NCBI GenBank assembly: GCA_030160035.1
Contig: BSNO01000001.1
Location: forward strand, 1,178,001 to 1,242,000
DNA from: Rhizobium albus
GTDB lineage: Bacteria > Pseudomonadota > Alphaproteobacteria > Rhizobiales > Rhizobiaceae
Direction of reading: 5' to 3'
DNA: 64,000 bases
How positions within the stretch are numbered: position 1 is the stretch's first letter; every line of letters starts with the position of its first letter. Positions 25,694 through 34,322 of the stretch are shown here, piece by piece. Below the pieces are notes generated by a model that saw nothing but the letters and a program-made list of their open reading frames with translations, searched no databases and was not told the origin of the DNA. The position numbers and the translations under genes are program-made.

Positions 25694-26807
25694 TGCGGGC
25701 AAGGATGTCTCCCTGACGATCGGTGACGATGATTTCGATATTCACCGCCGCGCCGCGCAAGGTTTCGATGGCCGTCTGACGGGCGCGCGCGGCAATCGTC
25801 GGTGCGAGATCGATGCCGGAAGCCCGGGTCAATGCAAGCACTTCCAGCGCCGTATTGGCATTCAGAATCCGCTCAAGAAGTTCGGCGTCCGCATGTCCCG
25901 CAAGATCGGCGAGGAACGCCATGTCGACCTGGCTGCGCGCCGAATGCAGATCCAGCGCACCTTGCGCGAGCTTCGTCAGCTTGGCGAACCCGCCGGCGAT
26001 CGTCAGCCGCTCGATGGGGTGCGCGCGCAGATATTTGAGCAGGCCGCCCGCAAAGTCGCCCATGTCGATCAGCGCGATCTCGGGCAGTCCATAGATCGTC
26101 TGCGCGGCCGCTTCCGAGGTCGAGCCTGTCGCCGCGATCACATGGGTCAGCCCCTCGGCGCGCGCGACATCGACGCCGCGATGGATGGAGTGGATCCAGG
26201 CGGAGCAGGAAAAGGGACGGACGATACCCGTCGTGCCGAGGATCGAAAGCCCGCCGACGATGCCAAGGCGCGGGTTCCAAGTCTTTTCCGCAATCGCCTC
26301 GCCGCCGGGGACAGAGATCGTGACCTCCACATCCGGCGAGCGCCCATGCTCCATGCAGAGCGCCTCGATTTCCGCCCGCATCATGGCGCGGGGCACCGGG
26401 TTGATCGCCGCTTCGCCGACAGGCACCGGCAGGCCGGCCTTTGTCACCATGCCGACGCCCGGACCAGCGCAAAAGACGATGCCGGCGCTTTGAGGGAGAA
26501 AGCGGACGGACGCGATCACCGTCGCGCCATGGGTCACGTCCGGATCGTCGCCCGCGTCCTTGACGATGCCGGCCGAAGCGACGCCGTCGCCAAGCGTTTC
26601 AACAGCGAGCGGGAAGGCGGGTTCTTCACCTTTTGGAAGGCGGATCGTCACGGGATCGGGAAAGCTGCCCGTGATGAGCGCGGTCAGCGCCGCCTTGGTC
26701 GCGGCGGTGGCGCAGGCACCCGTCGTCCAGCCACGTCGCAAAGGCGCCGCCCCGCCGTCGCCGGCTGGCTTGCTTCTTTTGCCGCGGGCTGTAGCGTCGT
26801 CGACCAT
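25686..26807 (-). CDS. cbiD: Cobalt-precorrin-5B C1-methyltransferase
   Basis: This 373-residue CbiD is the C1 methylase of the cobalt-first pathway and unrelated to aerobic CobF. Clear motifs: RRGWTTGACATAATKAAL, GPGVGMVTKAGLPVPVGEAAINPVPRxM-type core, GGLSILGTTGIVRPF and ATGSTSEAAAQ. ATG at 26807 follows a run without homology in the longer frame. It is divergent from cobA with a 47-base gap, so both promoters must share that space. No CobF is present in the window, making this the only C1 methylase seen. Confidence 0.95.
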   Translation of the reverse strand: MVDDATARGKRSKPAGDGGAAPLRRGWTTGACATAATKAALTALITGSFPDPVTIRLPKGEEPAFPLAVETLGDGVASAGIVKDAGDDPDVTHGATVIASVRFLPQSAGIVFCAGPGVGMVTKAGLPVPVGEAAINPVPRAMMRAEIEALCMEHGRSPDVEVTISVPGGEAIAEKTWNPRLGIVGGLSILGTTGIVRPFSCSAWIHSIHRGVDVARAEGLTHVIAATGSTSEAAAQTIYGLPEIALIDMGDFAGGLLKYLRAHPIERLTIAGGFAKLTKLAQGALDLHSARSQVDMAFLADLAGHADAELLERILNANTALEVLALTRASGIDLAPTIAARARQTAIETLRGAAVNIEIIVTDRQGDILARSA

Positions 26808-26854
26808 GGTTCGCTTATAGGCGAGCGCCCGGCACGGGGAAAGGAGACCAGCCG

Positions 26855-27709
26855 TTGAGGCAATCACCAACGCCCTTTGCCGGCCTGCCCGAGCTTCTGC
26901 CGGGTCACGTCTGGCTCGTCGGCGCCGGCCCCGGCGATCCCGGCCTGATGTCGATGCTGGCAGTCCATGCGCTGATGCAGGCCGATGTGGTCGTGCATGA
27001 TGCGCTGGTGGATGAAACGTGCCTGCAATGGGCACGGCCGGGTGCCGAGATGATCTTTGCCGGCAAGCGCGGCGGAAAGCCTTCGCCGAAACAGCGGGAC
27101 ATTTCGCTCAGGCTGGTCGAACTGGCGCACGCCGGGCGGCGCGTGCTGAGATTGAAAGGCGGCGATCCGTTCGTTTTCGGGCGCGGCGGGGAAGAGGCGC
27201 TGACGCTCGTTGAACACCAGATCCCGTTCCGCATCGTGCCGGGCATCACGTCGGGCATAGGCGGCCTGGCCTATGCGGGCATTCCCGTGACGCACCGCGA
27301 GACGAACCACGCGGTCACCTTTCTCACCGGCCATGATTCCTCCGGCCTCGTGCCGGACCGGATCGACTGGAACGCCGTTGCCAAGGGATCGCCGGTGCTC
27401 GTCATGTACATGGCGATGAAGCATATCGGCGTCATCGTGGAAAAGCTTTTGGAAGCCGGTCGCCGCTCAGACGAGCCGATGGCGTTCGTTTGCAACGCCT
27501 CGACGGCCGAGCAGCGCGTGCTCGTCACCACGCTTGGGCAAGCGCTTCCGGCGCTTGAGGATGCCGGGCTCGCACCGCCGGCAATCGTCGTCCTCGGCGA
27601 AGTGGTTCGGCTGCGCGCAGGCCTCGACTGGCTGGGCGCGCTTCAGGGCAAGACGCTGACCGCCGACCCGATGGGCGACCGCAGCGACCAGAAGCGGGAT
27701 GCCGGCTGA
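26855..27709 (+). CDS. cobA: Uroporphyrinogen-III C-methyltransferase
   Basis: This 284-residue SUMT methylates uroporphyrinogen III at C2 and C7 to make precorrin-2, the entry step. Motifs: VWLVGAGPGDPGLMSMLAVH, FAGKRGGKPSPKQ, RLKGGDPFVFGRGGEEA, and VPGITSGIGGLAYAGIPVTHR. The TTG start at 26855 has a good RBS (AAGGAG at about 26841). It lacks the siroheme-synthase dehydrogenase domain. It leads the cobA-cobB-cobC-cobD operon. Confidence 0.95.
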   Translation: MRQSPTPFAGLPELLPGHVWLVGAGPGDPGLMSMLAVHALMQADVVVHDALVDETCLQWARPGAEMIFAGKRGGKPSPKQRDISLRLVELAHAGRRVLRLKGGDPFVFGRGGEEALTLVEHQIPFRIVPGITSGIGGLAYAGIPVTHRETNHAVTFLTGHDSSGLVPDRIDWNAVAKGSPVLVMYMAMKHIGVIVEKLLEAGRRSDEPMAFVCNASTAEQRVLVTTLGQALPALEDAGLAPPAIVVLGEVVRLRAGLDWLGALQGKTLTADPMGDRSDQKRDAG

Positions 27710-27710
27710 T

Positions 27711-29012
27711 ATGGCGGGGTTGCTTATTGCTGCACCGAGTTCGGGGCAGGGAAAGACGACTGTCACATTGGGGCTCCTGCGTGCTCTGAAACGGCGCGGC
27801 ATTGCGCTTGCGCCGGGCAAGGCCGGACCGGATTATATCGATCCGGCATTTCATACGGCGGCTGCCGGTTCCGCCTGCTTCAACTACGACCCCTGGGCCA
27901 TGCGGCCGGAACTCATGCTTGCCAATGCCAGCCTGCAGATGGCGGGCGGCAAGCTCTTCGTCGTGGAAGCGATGATGGGGCTGTTCGACGCCGCCGCCGA
28001 CGGCCGGGGCTCCTCCGGCGATCTCGCACGGCTCATGCGGCTGCCGGTCGTCTTCGTCGTGGACGCATCGAAGATGTCGCATTCCATCGCGGCGCTCGTG
28101 CGGGGCTTTGCCGGCTTCGACGCAGGCGTGATGATCGCCGGCGTGATCCTCAACAATGTCGCGAGCGAGCGCCATGCGGCGATGCTGCGAGATGCGCTCG
28201 GCCGCGCGGGCATTTCCGTGTTCGGTACACTGATGAGCGATCCGGCCCTCAGACTGCCCGAGCGGCATCTCGGTCTCGTCCAGGCGCAGGAGCACGAAGC
28301 GCTCGAAGGCTTCATCGAGCGCGCCGCCGACGCGGTTTCGGCCGGCGTCGATCTCGATGCCGTGCTGCGCGCAGCAGGCCTTTTCCGGCAGCCGGAAAGT
28401 GAGGCCAATATTCATCGCCTGCCGTCACCGGGCCAGCGCATCGCCGTCGCGCAGGATATCGCCGTTGGTTTCGCCTATACGCACATGCTCTTCGGCTGGC
28501 GGCGGCGCGGCGCGGAAATCTCGTTTTTCTCGCCGCTCGCCGACGAAGCGCCGCCGGCCGATTGCGACGCCATCTACCTGCCGGGCGGTTATCCCGAGCT
28601 GCATGCGGGGCAGCTTGCCGCGGCGACGCGGTTTCGCAACGGAATGATTGCCGCGCGGGACCGGGGAGCGACGATCTTCGGGGAATGCGGCGGCTACATG
28701 GTGCTCGGCGATGGGATCATCGATGCTGACGGCGTCGAGCACCCAATGCTCGGCATGTTGTCGCTCACGACGAGTTTTGCCGAGCGGCGGCGCCATCTCG
28801 GCTACCGCGTGCTGACGCCGCTTGCGGGCGCGCCGTCCACCGCGCGCATGACCGCGCACGAGTTTCACTATGCGACGATCGTGCGGGAGGAGGGCGACCG
28901 GCTTTTCACAGCGACAGACGCGCTCGGCGCCGATCTGGGACAGGTGGGATTGCGGCGCGGGCGCGTTTCGGGCTCCTTCATGCATCTGATCGATCTTGCG
29001 GGTGACGCATGA
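27711..29012 (+). CDS. cobB: Cobyrinate / hydrogenobyrinate a,c-diamide synthase
   Basis: This 433-residue glutamine amidotransferase amidates the a and c side chains. The ATP-binding P-loop is LLIAAPSSGQGKTT at the N-terminus, followed by PGKAGPDYIDPAFH. The C-terminal glutaminase has the nucleophile in FGECGGYMVLG (near residue 325). ATG at 27711 gives the standard N-terminus; another ATG at 27699 overlaps cobA and is possible. The stop overlaps cobC (ATGA). Confidence 0.94.
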   Translation: MAGLLIAAPSSGQGKTTVTLGLLRALKRRGIALAPGKAGPDYIDPAFHTAAAGSACFNYDPWAMRPELMLANASLQMAGGKLFVVEAMMGLFDAAADGRGSSGDLARLMRLPVVFVVDASKMSHSIAALVRGFAGFDAGVMIAGVILNNVASERHAAMLRDALGRAGISVFGTLMSDPALRLPERHLGLVQAQEHEALEGFIERAADAVSAGVDLDAVLRAAGLFRQPESEANIHRLPSPGQRIAVAQDIAVGFAYTHMLFGWRRRGAEISFFSPLADEAPPADCDAIYLPGGYPELHAGQLAAATRFRNGMIAARDRGATIFGECGGYMVLGDGIIDADGVEHPMLGMLSLTTSFAERRRHLGYRVLTPLAGAPSTARMTAHEFHYATIVREEGDRLFTATDALGADLGQVGLRRGRVSGSFMHLIDLAGDA

Positions 29013-30043
29013 GTGCTTTGCCGCGCCATGGCGGCGGGATTGCCGCCGCCTGCCGGCTTTTCGGCGGCCAGCCGCGCGACTGGCTGGATCTTTCCACCGG
29101 CATCAACCCGCAGCCGGCGGAATTTGCTTGGCCCCCTGGCGACATCTGGCAGCGCCTTCCGGATGCTGATCTGACGGCATCCGCGCGCGCCGCTGCTGCC
29201 TTGCATTACGGTGTGCCGACCGATCATCCGCAGCCCTTGCCGGTGCCCGGAACGCAGGCCGCGATCCAGATGCTTCCGCGGCTTGTGGTTGGCGGTCGGC
29301 GCATGGTCTTCGCGGCGCCGACCTATAACGAATATGCCCGTGTGTTTCGCGCGAGCGGCTGGCAGGTGGACGAACGGCCGGCGGATGATGCGCTTGAAGC
29401 GGACGCGGATGCAATCGTCGTGGTCAATCCGAACAACCCCGATGGGCGGCTTCTCGCACGCACGGACATTCTCGCCGCAGCCGACCGGCTGGCTGCGCGG
29501 GGTGGAGCGCTGGTCGTGGATGAGGCGTTCGCCGATACCGACCCGCGTGAAAGCGTGGCCGGCGATGCCGGATCGCGCGACAATCTGATCGTGATGCGCT
29601 CCTTCGGCAAGTTCTTCGGCCTTGCCGGCCTCCGCCTTGGCTTCGTCATTGCGCAGGAGGCCCGCCTTACGGCGATCGACGCGATGATGGGGCCCTGGCC
29701 CGTGTCGGGTCCGGCGCTCTCCATCGCTGCCGATCTGATGGCAGATTGCGTCAAGGTCGAGGCGATACGCGAGGCAATCCGGGCTCGCCTCCGAGAAACG
29801 CGAGATGTCCTTGACCGGACCGGTCTTCCCATCATCGGCGATGGCGGGCTGTTCCTGCTCGTCCAGCATCCTGCCGCCTCGGAAATCTACGCGCATCTCT
29901 GCCGTCAGCATGTCCTCGCTCGCGCTTTCGACTTTCGCGCCGACTGGCTGCGTTTCGGGCTAGCGAAGGCTGCGCCGGACGCGCAGCGTCTCGCTGACGC
30001 ACTGTCCGAATTCCCGCGTTACCGAGATCCTGACCGGCCATGA
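29009..30043 (+). CDS. cobC: Threonine-phosphate decarboxylase-like aminotransferase
   Basis: This 344-residue PLP fold type I protein supplies the aminopropanol-phosphate arm of the nucleotide loop. HGGGIAAACRLFG and DLSTGINP are the CobC/CobD(Salmonella) N-terminal signature. VVVNPNNPDG and the PLP lysine, Lys201 in SFGKFFGLAGLRLGF, are present. It is coupled on both sides by four-base overlaps to cobB and cobD. Confidence 0.93.
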   Translation: MSALPRHGGGIAAACRLFGGQPRDWLDLSTGINPQPAEFAWPPGDIWQRLPDADLTASARAAAALHYGVPTDHPQPLPVPGTQAAIQMLPRLVVGGRRMVFAAPTYNEYARVFRASGWQVDERPADDALEADADAIVVVNPNNPDGRLLARTDILAAADRLAARGGALVVDEAFADTDPRESVAGDAGSRDNLIVMRSFGKFFGLAGLRLGFVIAQEARLTAIDAMMGPWPVSGPALSIAADLMADCVKVEAIREAIRARLRETRDVLDRTGLPIIGDGGLFLLVQHPAASEIYAHLCRQHVLARAFDFRADWLRFGLAKAAPDAQRLADALSEFPRYRDPDRP

Positions 30044-31026
30044 TCATCGATCTCGAACGGCAACTGCTCATCCTTGCCGCAGCACTCCTTATCGATCGCA
30101 TCGTCGGCGACCCCGACTGGCTGTGGCGGCGCCTGCCGCATCCGGTCGTGATCTTCGGCAAGGCGATCGGTTTTGCGGACAAGCGTTTCAATCGCGAGGG
30201 GGCGAGGCCTGCGTCACGTCGCCTCGCGGGCCGGCTCGTCATCGGGACGCTGTTGGCTGCTTCAGTCGTCGTAGGCGCCACACTGTCGCTGATGTTCGCG
30301 CATGCCAGCGTCGTCGGCGTGCTGCTCGAATTGATCGTGGTTGCGGTGCTTCTCGCGCAACAGAGCCTCTCGGATCATGTCCAGGCGGTTGCGATCGGCT
30401 ATCGCACCGGCGGTATCGAGGGCGCGCGTTTCGCGGTTTCCATGATCGTCGGCCGTGATCCGGCGACCCTCGATGAGAAAGGCGTTGCCCGCGCGGCGAT
30501 CGAAAGCCTCGCTGAGAACTTCTCCGATGGCGTCGTTGCGCCGGCCTTCTGGTATGCGCTTCTCGGCCTTCCGGGGATCCTCGCCTACAAGATGCTGAAC
30601 ACGGCCGACAGCATGATCGGCCATCGCTCCGTCCGCCACATCGATTTCGGCCGCGCTTCCGCGATTGCCGACGACTGGGCGAACTGGCCGGCCGCGCGGC
30701 TCTCAGCCGGACTGATCGCCGCTGGCGCCTTCGTCGAGGCGGGCTTGCGTGCGGCGCGGCGGGCGCTGAAAGTTGCCCTGATGGATCACGGGCTGCACCG
30801 CTCGCCCAATGCCGGCTGGCCGGAATCGGCGATGGCGGGTGCACTGGATGTGGCGCTCGCCGGCCCTCGGACCTACGGCGGCGAACGCGTTGCCGAACCG
30901 ATGCTCAATGCGGCCGGCACGGTCTGCACGATGGCCGATATCGATCGCGCGATCCGCATTTACGTCGCGGCGTGCTCGGCTCTGCTCGTTTTGACGGTGC
31001 TTGCCGCACTCACAGTTCGTGCTTGA
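30040..31026 (+). CDS. cobD: Adenosylcobinamide-phosphate synthase (CbiB)
   Basis: This 328-residue integral membrane protein links aminopropanol phosphate to adenosylcobyric acid. Motifs: DRIVGDPDWLWRRLPHPVV, the FSDGVVAPAFWYALLGLPG segment and NTADSMIGHR. Several hydrophobic helices are seen. It is the last gene of the cobA operon. Its end overlaps the convergent lpxXL end by 17 bases, so no intergenic terminator is possible. Confidence 0.94.
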   Translation: MIIDLERQLLILAAALLIDRIVGDPDWLWRRLPHPVVIFGKAIGFADKRFNREGARPASRRLAGRLVIGTLLAASVVVGATLSLMFAHASVVGVLLELIVVAVLLAQQSLSDHVQAVAIGYRTGGIEGARFAVSMIVGRDPATLDEKGVARAAIESLAENFSDGVVAPAFWYALLGLPGILAYKMLNTADSMIGHRSVRHIDFGRASAIADDWANWPAARLSAGLIAAGAFVEAGLRAARRALKVALMDHGLHRSPNAGWPESAMAGALDVALAGPRTYGGERVAEPMLNAAGTVCTMADIDRAIRIYVAACSALLVLTVLAALTVRA

Positions 31027-31939
31027 TCGCCCAGCGATCGTGGAACCACTGCCATTGGCCGGGATATTCACGCACCCAGGCCTCCACCTTGTCATTCAGC
31101 ATCTGCGCGGTGGCGGCGACGTCGACATTGCCGTTGGCGTCCTTGGGGATCGTGACGGCCGGCTCGATTTCCAGGCGAAAGCGACCGTTCGGCAGGCGGA
31201 TCGAGCGGGCGGGATAGACCTCGCAATCATACTGGCGCTGCAGCTTGGCGAGCAGCGGGTTGGTCTTGACCGGCAGCCCGAAGAACTGCGTCGTTACGCC
31301 CTTGTGGAACTTCTGGTCGACGAGCATGCCGACCGCGCCGCCGTCTTCCAGCGTGCGCGCCAGCGTCCAGGCGGCGCCTGAGTTGGAGGCAACAAGCTTG
31401 CCCATGCGGCTTTGGCGCGCTTTCATGACGCGCTCGGCGACATAGCGATTGTTCGGCGGCCGGAAGAGCGCCGTCACGTCGAGATCGAAGGCCGAAGCCG
31501 CAATCGGCAAAAGCTCGAAATTGCCCGTATGGGCGGTGAAGACGATGAAGGGGCGGGGATTGTCGCGCAGGTCCAGGAAGATGTCCGTGCCGGACACTTC
31601 GATGGTGCCCGTGTTGCCCGCATTCGGGTCGTAGTCGAACAAATCGTCGAGAAACACGTATTCCGCGGCAAGGCGCGCCATGTTGCCCCACATGTCGCGC
31701 GCGATGTCCTCGCGTTCGGCTTCGGTCTTTTCCGGATAGGCGCGGCGCAGGTTCTCCATCGCAAGCTTGTGGCGCGAGGTCATCGGGCCGATCCGCCGCG
31801 CCATGCGATCGACGAAATCGATCGCCTTCGCCGTCGGCAGCATCTGCAGAAGCCCGAGCAGGCCGAAGATCAGCTGCGCCGTTGCCCAGTCGCCGAATTT
31901 CTTGAGCGCCAGAACGATGCGGGTGATGAAGAGCTTCAA
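31010..31939 (-). CDS. lpxXL: Lipid A very-long-chain acyltransferase (HtrB/LpxL family)
   Basis: This 309-residue inner-membrane acyltransferase has an N-terminal membrane anchor (AQLIFGLLGLLQMLP) and the LpxL catalytic HX4(D/E) motif in FTAHTGNFELLP. Together with the genes upstream it matches the rhizobial LpxXL that attaches 27-hydroxyoctacosanoate to lipid A. The start is TTG at 31939, reading MKLFITRIVLALKK. It is the last gene of the minus-strand operon. Confidence 0.92.
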   Translation of the reverse strand: MKLFITRIVLALKKFGDWATAQLIFGLLGLLQMLPTAKAIDFVDRMARRIGPMTSRHKLAMENLRRAYPEKTEAEREDIARDMWGNMARLAAEYVFLDDLFDYDPNAGNTGTIEVSGTDIFLDLRDNPRPFIVFTAHTGNFELLPIAASAFDLDVTALFRPPNNRYVAERVMKARQSRMGKLVASNSGAAWTLARTLEDGGAVGMLVDQKFHKGVTTQFFGLPVKTNPLLAKLQRQYDCEVYPARSIRLPNGRFRLEIEPAVTIPKDANGNVDVAATAQMLNDKVEAWVREYPGQWQWFHDRWAIKHEL

Positions 31940-31952
31940 GCGAGCGTGCCCG

Positions 31953-32981
31953 TCAATCGATCTTCAGGATGATCTTGCCGAAGACCTGCCGGCCTTCCAT
32001 ACGCTGCAAGGCCGTGTCGAGATCGTCAAAGCCAACTTCCGTGTCGATGACGGGATGCGCGATGCCGCGCGCCATCTTCTCCATGGCGTCTGCCATGTTC
32101 TCCATGCGGCAGCCGAAGGACCCGATGATGCGCAGTTGCTGCTGAAAGACGTGCATGAGGTTGATCGATGTCGAAACGCCCGAGGTCGAGCCGCAGGTGA
32201 CGAGGCGGCCGCCGCGCTTCAGGCAGAGCATGGAGCCGGCCCAGGTGTCGGCGCCCACATGCTCGAACACGACGTCGACGCCCTTCTTCTTCGTGAGCTT
32301 GCGCACCACGCCTTCGAAGCGGTCTTCGCGGTAGTTGATGACGTGATCGGCGCCGAGCGCCTTCGCCTTCTCGATCTTGTCGTCCGATCCGACCGTCGTG
32401 ATCACGGTGCAGCCCATCTTCTTGGCAAGCTGGATTGCCGCCGTGCCGATGCCGGAGCCGCCGGCATGGACAAGGATCGTTTCGCCGGGCTCAAGCTTGG
32501 CGTTGTCGAAGAGCATGTGCTCGACCGTGCCGAAAGTGACGGGGCTGAGTGCCGCAGCCACCGCATCGACGCCGGGCGGGGCAGGGACGAGCAGGCGAGC
32601 GGGAAGATTGACCTTTTCCTGCGCAAAGCCATCCAGGTGGAAGCCGTGCACGCCGGACACGTTTTCGCAGAGATTGTCCCGGCCTGCGCGGCAATGGCGG
32701 CAAAGGCCACAGGTACGCGCACCATAGATCGCGACGATCTGGCCCGGCTGCAAATGGCCGACGCCGGGGCCGACCGTTTCCACTTCGCCGGCGGCTTCCG
32801 CGCCGATGACGAGCGGCATCTTGCGCTTGGCAAAGGCCATGCCGCGCCAGCCCCAGACATCGATGTGGTTCAGCGCGACGGCGCGGATGCGCACGGTCAC
32901 TTCGCCGTGGGTCGGCGGCAGCGGCGGTGCGATGTCGGCGATTTCGAGCTTGCGGTCTTCGATGAGCTGGAGGGCACGCAT
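31953..32981 (-). CDS. Zinc-binding dehydrogenase of the VLCFA cluster
   Basis: This 342-residue medium-chain dehydrogenase has a GroES-like N-terminal domain, a structural zinc lobe with four cysteines (CGLCRHCRAGRDNLC), and a Rossmann NAD(P) domain near LVHAGGSGIGTAAIQLAKKMG. A homologue always sits between fabF1XL and lpxXL in rhizobial acpXL loci, where it is thought to act as an enoyl- or ketoacyl-reductase in building the C28 chain. The exact reaction is unproven. ATG at 32981. Confidence 0.9.
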   Translation of the reverse strand: MRALQLIEDRKLEIADIAPPLPPTHGEVTVRIRAVALNHIDVWGWRGMAFAKRKMPLVIGAEAAGEVETVGPGVGHLQPGQIVAIYGARTCGLCRHCRAGRDNLCENVSGVHGFHLDGFAQEKVNLPARLLVPAPPGVDAVAAALSPVTFGTVEHMLFDNAKLEPGETILVHAGGSGIGTAAIQLAKKMGCTVITTVGSDDKIEKAKALGADHVINYREDRFEGVVRKLTKKKGVDVVFEHVGADTWAGSMLCLKRGGRLVTCGSTSGVSTSINLMHVFQQQLRIIGSFGCRMENMADAMEKMARGIAHPVIDTEVGFDDLDTALQRMEGRQVFGKIILKID

Positions 32982-33041
32982 GCGGGTCTACCTTCGCCTT
33001 TTAAGGCGCCTGTTCGGTCTTTCGGATGATTGGCCGGTCAG

Positions 33042-34322
33042 TTAGGCCGGTTCTGCTGTCATGACAAGACAGGCGTTCTGCCCGCCAAAGCCGAAGGAGT
33101 TCGACAGAACGCTGGTGACGGCCTTGTCGCGCTTGATATTCGGCACGACGTCTAGAGCGATCGCCGGGTCCGGATTGTCGTGATTGATGGTGGGCGGCAG
33201 CGTGCCGTTCGCTATCGTCAGCAGCGAGAATACCGCTTCGATGGCACCAGCCGCCGTGAGCGTATGGCCGATCATCGATTTATTCGACGAGACCGGCACG
33301 TTCGGCAGGTGGTCGCCGAAGACCGACGAGATCGCCAGATATTCCATCTTGTCGTTTTCGGGCGTCGAGGTGCCATGGGCGTTCACATAACCGATCTGGC
33401 TCGCGTCGAGCCCGGCATCGGCCATGGCTTCACGGATCGTCGCGATCGCCGGCCCGCCATCGGGTGAAGAGCGGGTGCGGTGGAAATGATCGGCCTTCTC
33501 GCCGCAGCCCGCCACGATGCCGAGCACGCGCGCGCCCCGGGCAACCGCGCTTTCCAGCGATTCAAGCACCAGCGTTGCCGCACCTTCCGCCAGCACAAAG
33601 CCGTCGCGGTCCTTGGTGAAAGGCTTCGACGCCTTTTCCGGAGGATCGTTTTGGGTCGACAGCGCCGAGAGGAGCGAGAAGCGCACAAGAGATTCTGCCG
33701 AAACCGACCCGTCCGTCGCAACCGTCAGTGCGCGATCGGTGCGGCTCTGGCGGATCGCCTCGACGCCGAGCTGGATCGCCGTTGCGCCAGAAGCGCAGGC
33801 GGTGGAGAGTGTAACCGGCAGGCCGCGCGTACCGAACTTGTCGGCGAGCCGCTCGGAGATCGTGCCGAAAAGGACGGCCTGGTGCAGATCGGGGTCAGCG
33901 CGCTCGCGCAGCACGGCGTTGAAGCGCTCATAGGCGTTGCCTTCGGCCTCGATCGCGCGTGCCATGTCGGCATAACCGAATCGGGTCGACCATTCGGCTT
34001 CGATCGGTGGTGCCGCCAGGAAGAGCGGCCCGCCGAATTCGCCGGACAAGCCTGCTTCGGCGAGTGCTTCCTCGGTCGCTTCACGCGCCATGGCGAAGGA
34101 AATCTCGGTCGCGTTGATCAGCGGCACGTTGACGAATTCGACGGTTCCCGCGATTTTCGTCGACAATCCGTCGGTCGGGAAGCGCGAGATCGGGTGGATG
34201 CCCGACACGCCGCCTGAAAGCTTCTGCCAATTGTCGGCCTTGCCGCGTCCGAGTGAGGACACGATGCCCATGCCGGTGACGGCAACGATCGGCCGGCCCT
34301 TGTGATCGCGATAGGATGTCAT
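33042..34322 (-). CDS. fabF1XL: Beta-ketoacyl-ACP synthase (catalytically intact partner)
   Basis: This 426-residue KAS II-like enzyme elongates acyl chains on AcpXL. All catalytic elements are visible: Cys176 in TLSTACASGA, the first histidine in YVNAHGTSTPEND, and the lysine/second histidine in KSMIGHTLTAAGA. Its ATG overlaps the stop of fabF2XL by four bases, so the two are translated together and probably form a heterodimer. Confidence 0.94.
   Translation of the reverse strand: MTSYRDHKGRPIVAVTGMGIVSSLGRGKADNWQKLSGGVSGIHPISRFPTDGLSTKIAGTVEFVNVPLINATEISFAMAREATEEALAEAGLSGEFGGPLFLAAPPIEAEWSTRFGYADMARAIEAEGNAYERFNAVLRERADPDLHQAVLFGTISERLADKFGTRGLPVTLSTACASGATAIQLGVEAIRQSRTDRALTVATDGSVSAESLVRFSLLSALSTQNDPPEKASKPFTKDRDGFVLAEGAATLVLESLESAVARGARVLGIVAGCGEKADHFHRTRSSPDGGPAIATIREAMADAGLDASQIGYVNAHGTSTPENDKMEYLAISSVFGDHLPNVPVSSNKSMIGHTLTAAGAIEAVFSLLTIANGTLPPTINHDNPDPAIALDVVPNIKRDKAVTSVLSNSFGFGGQNACLVMTAEPA

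Noticed and set aside
26123-26140. GAGCCTGTCG segments in cbiD and cbiX as further REP copies
   Set aside because: Only about ten bases match, no palindrome is present and the encoded residues are ordinary family sequence.
24999-26858. 619-codon plus-strand frame antisense to cobK and cbiD
   Set aside because: cobK and cbiD are complete, well-conserved enzymes on the minus strand; the antisense frame has no family motif.
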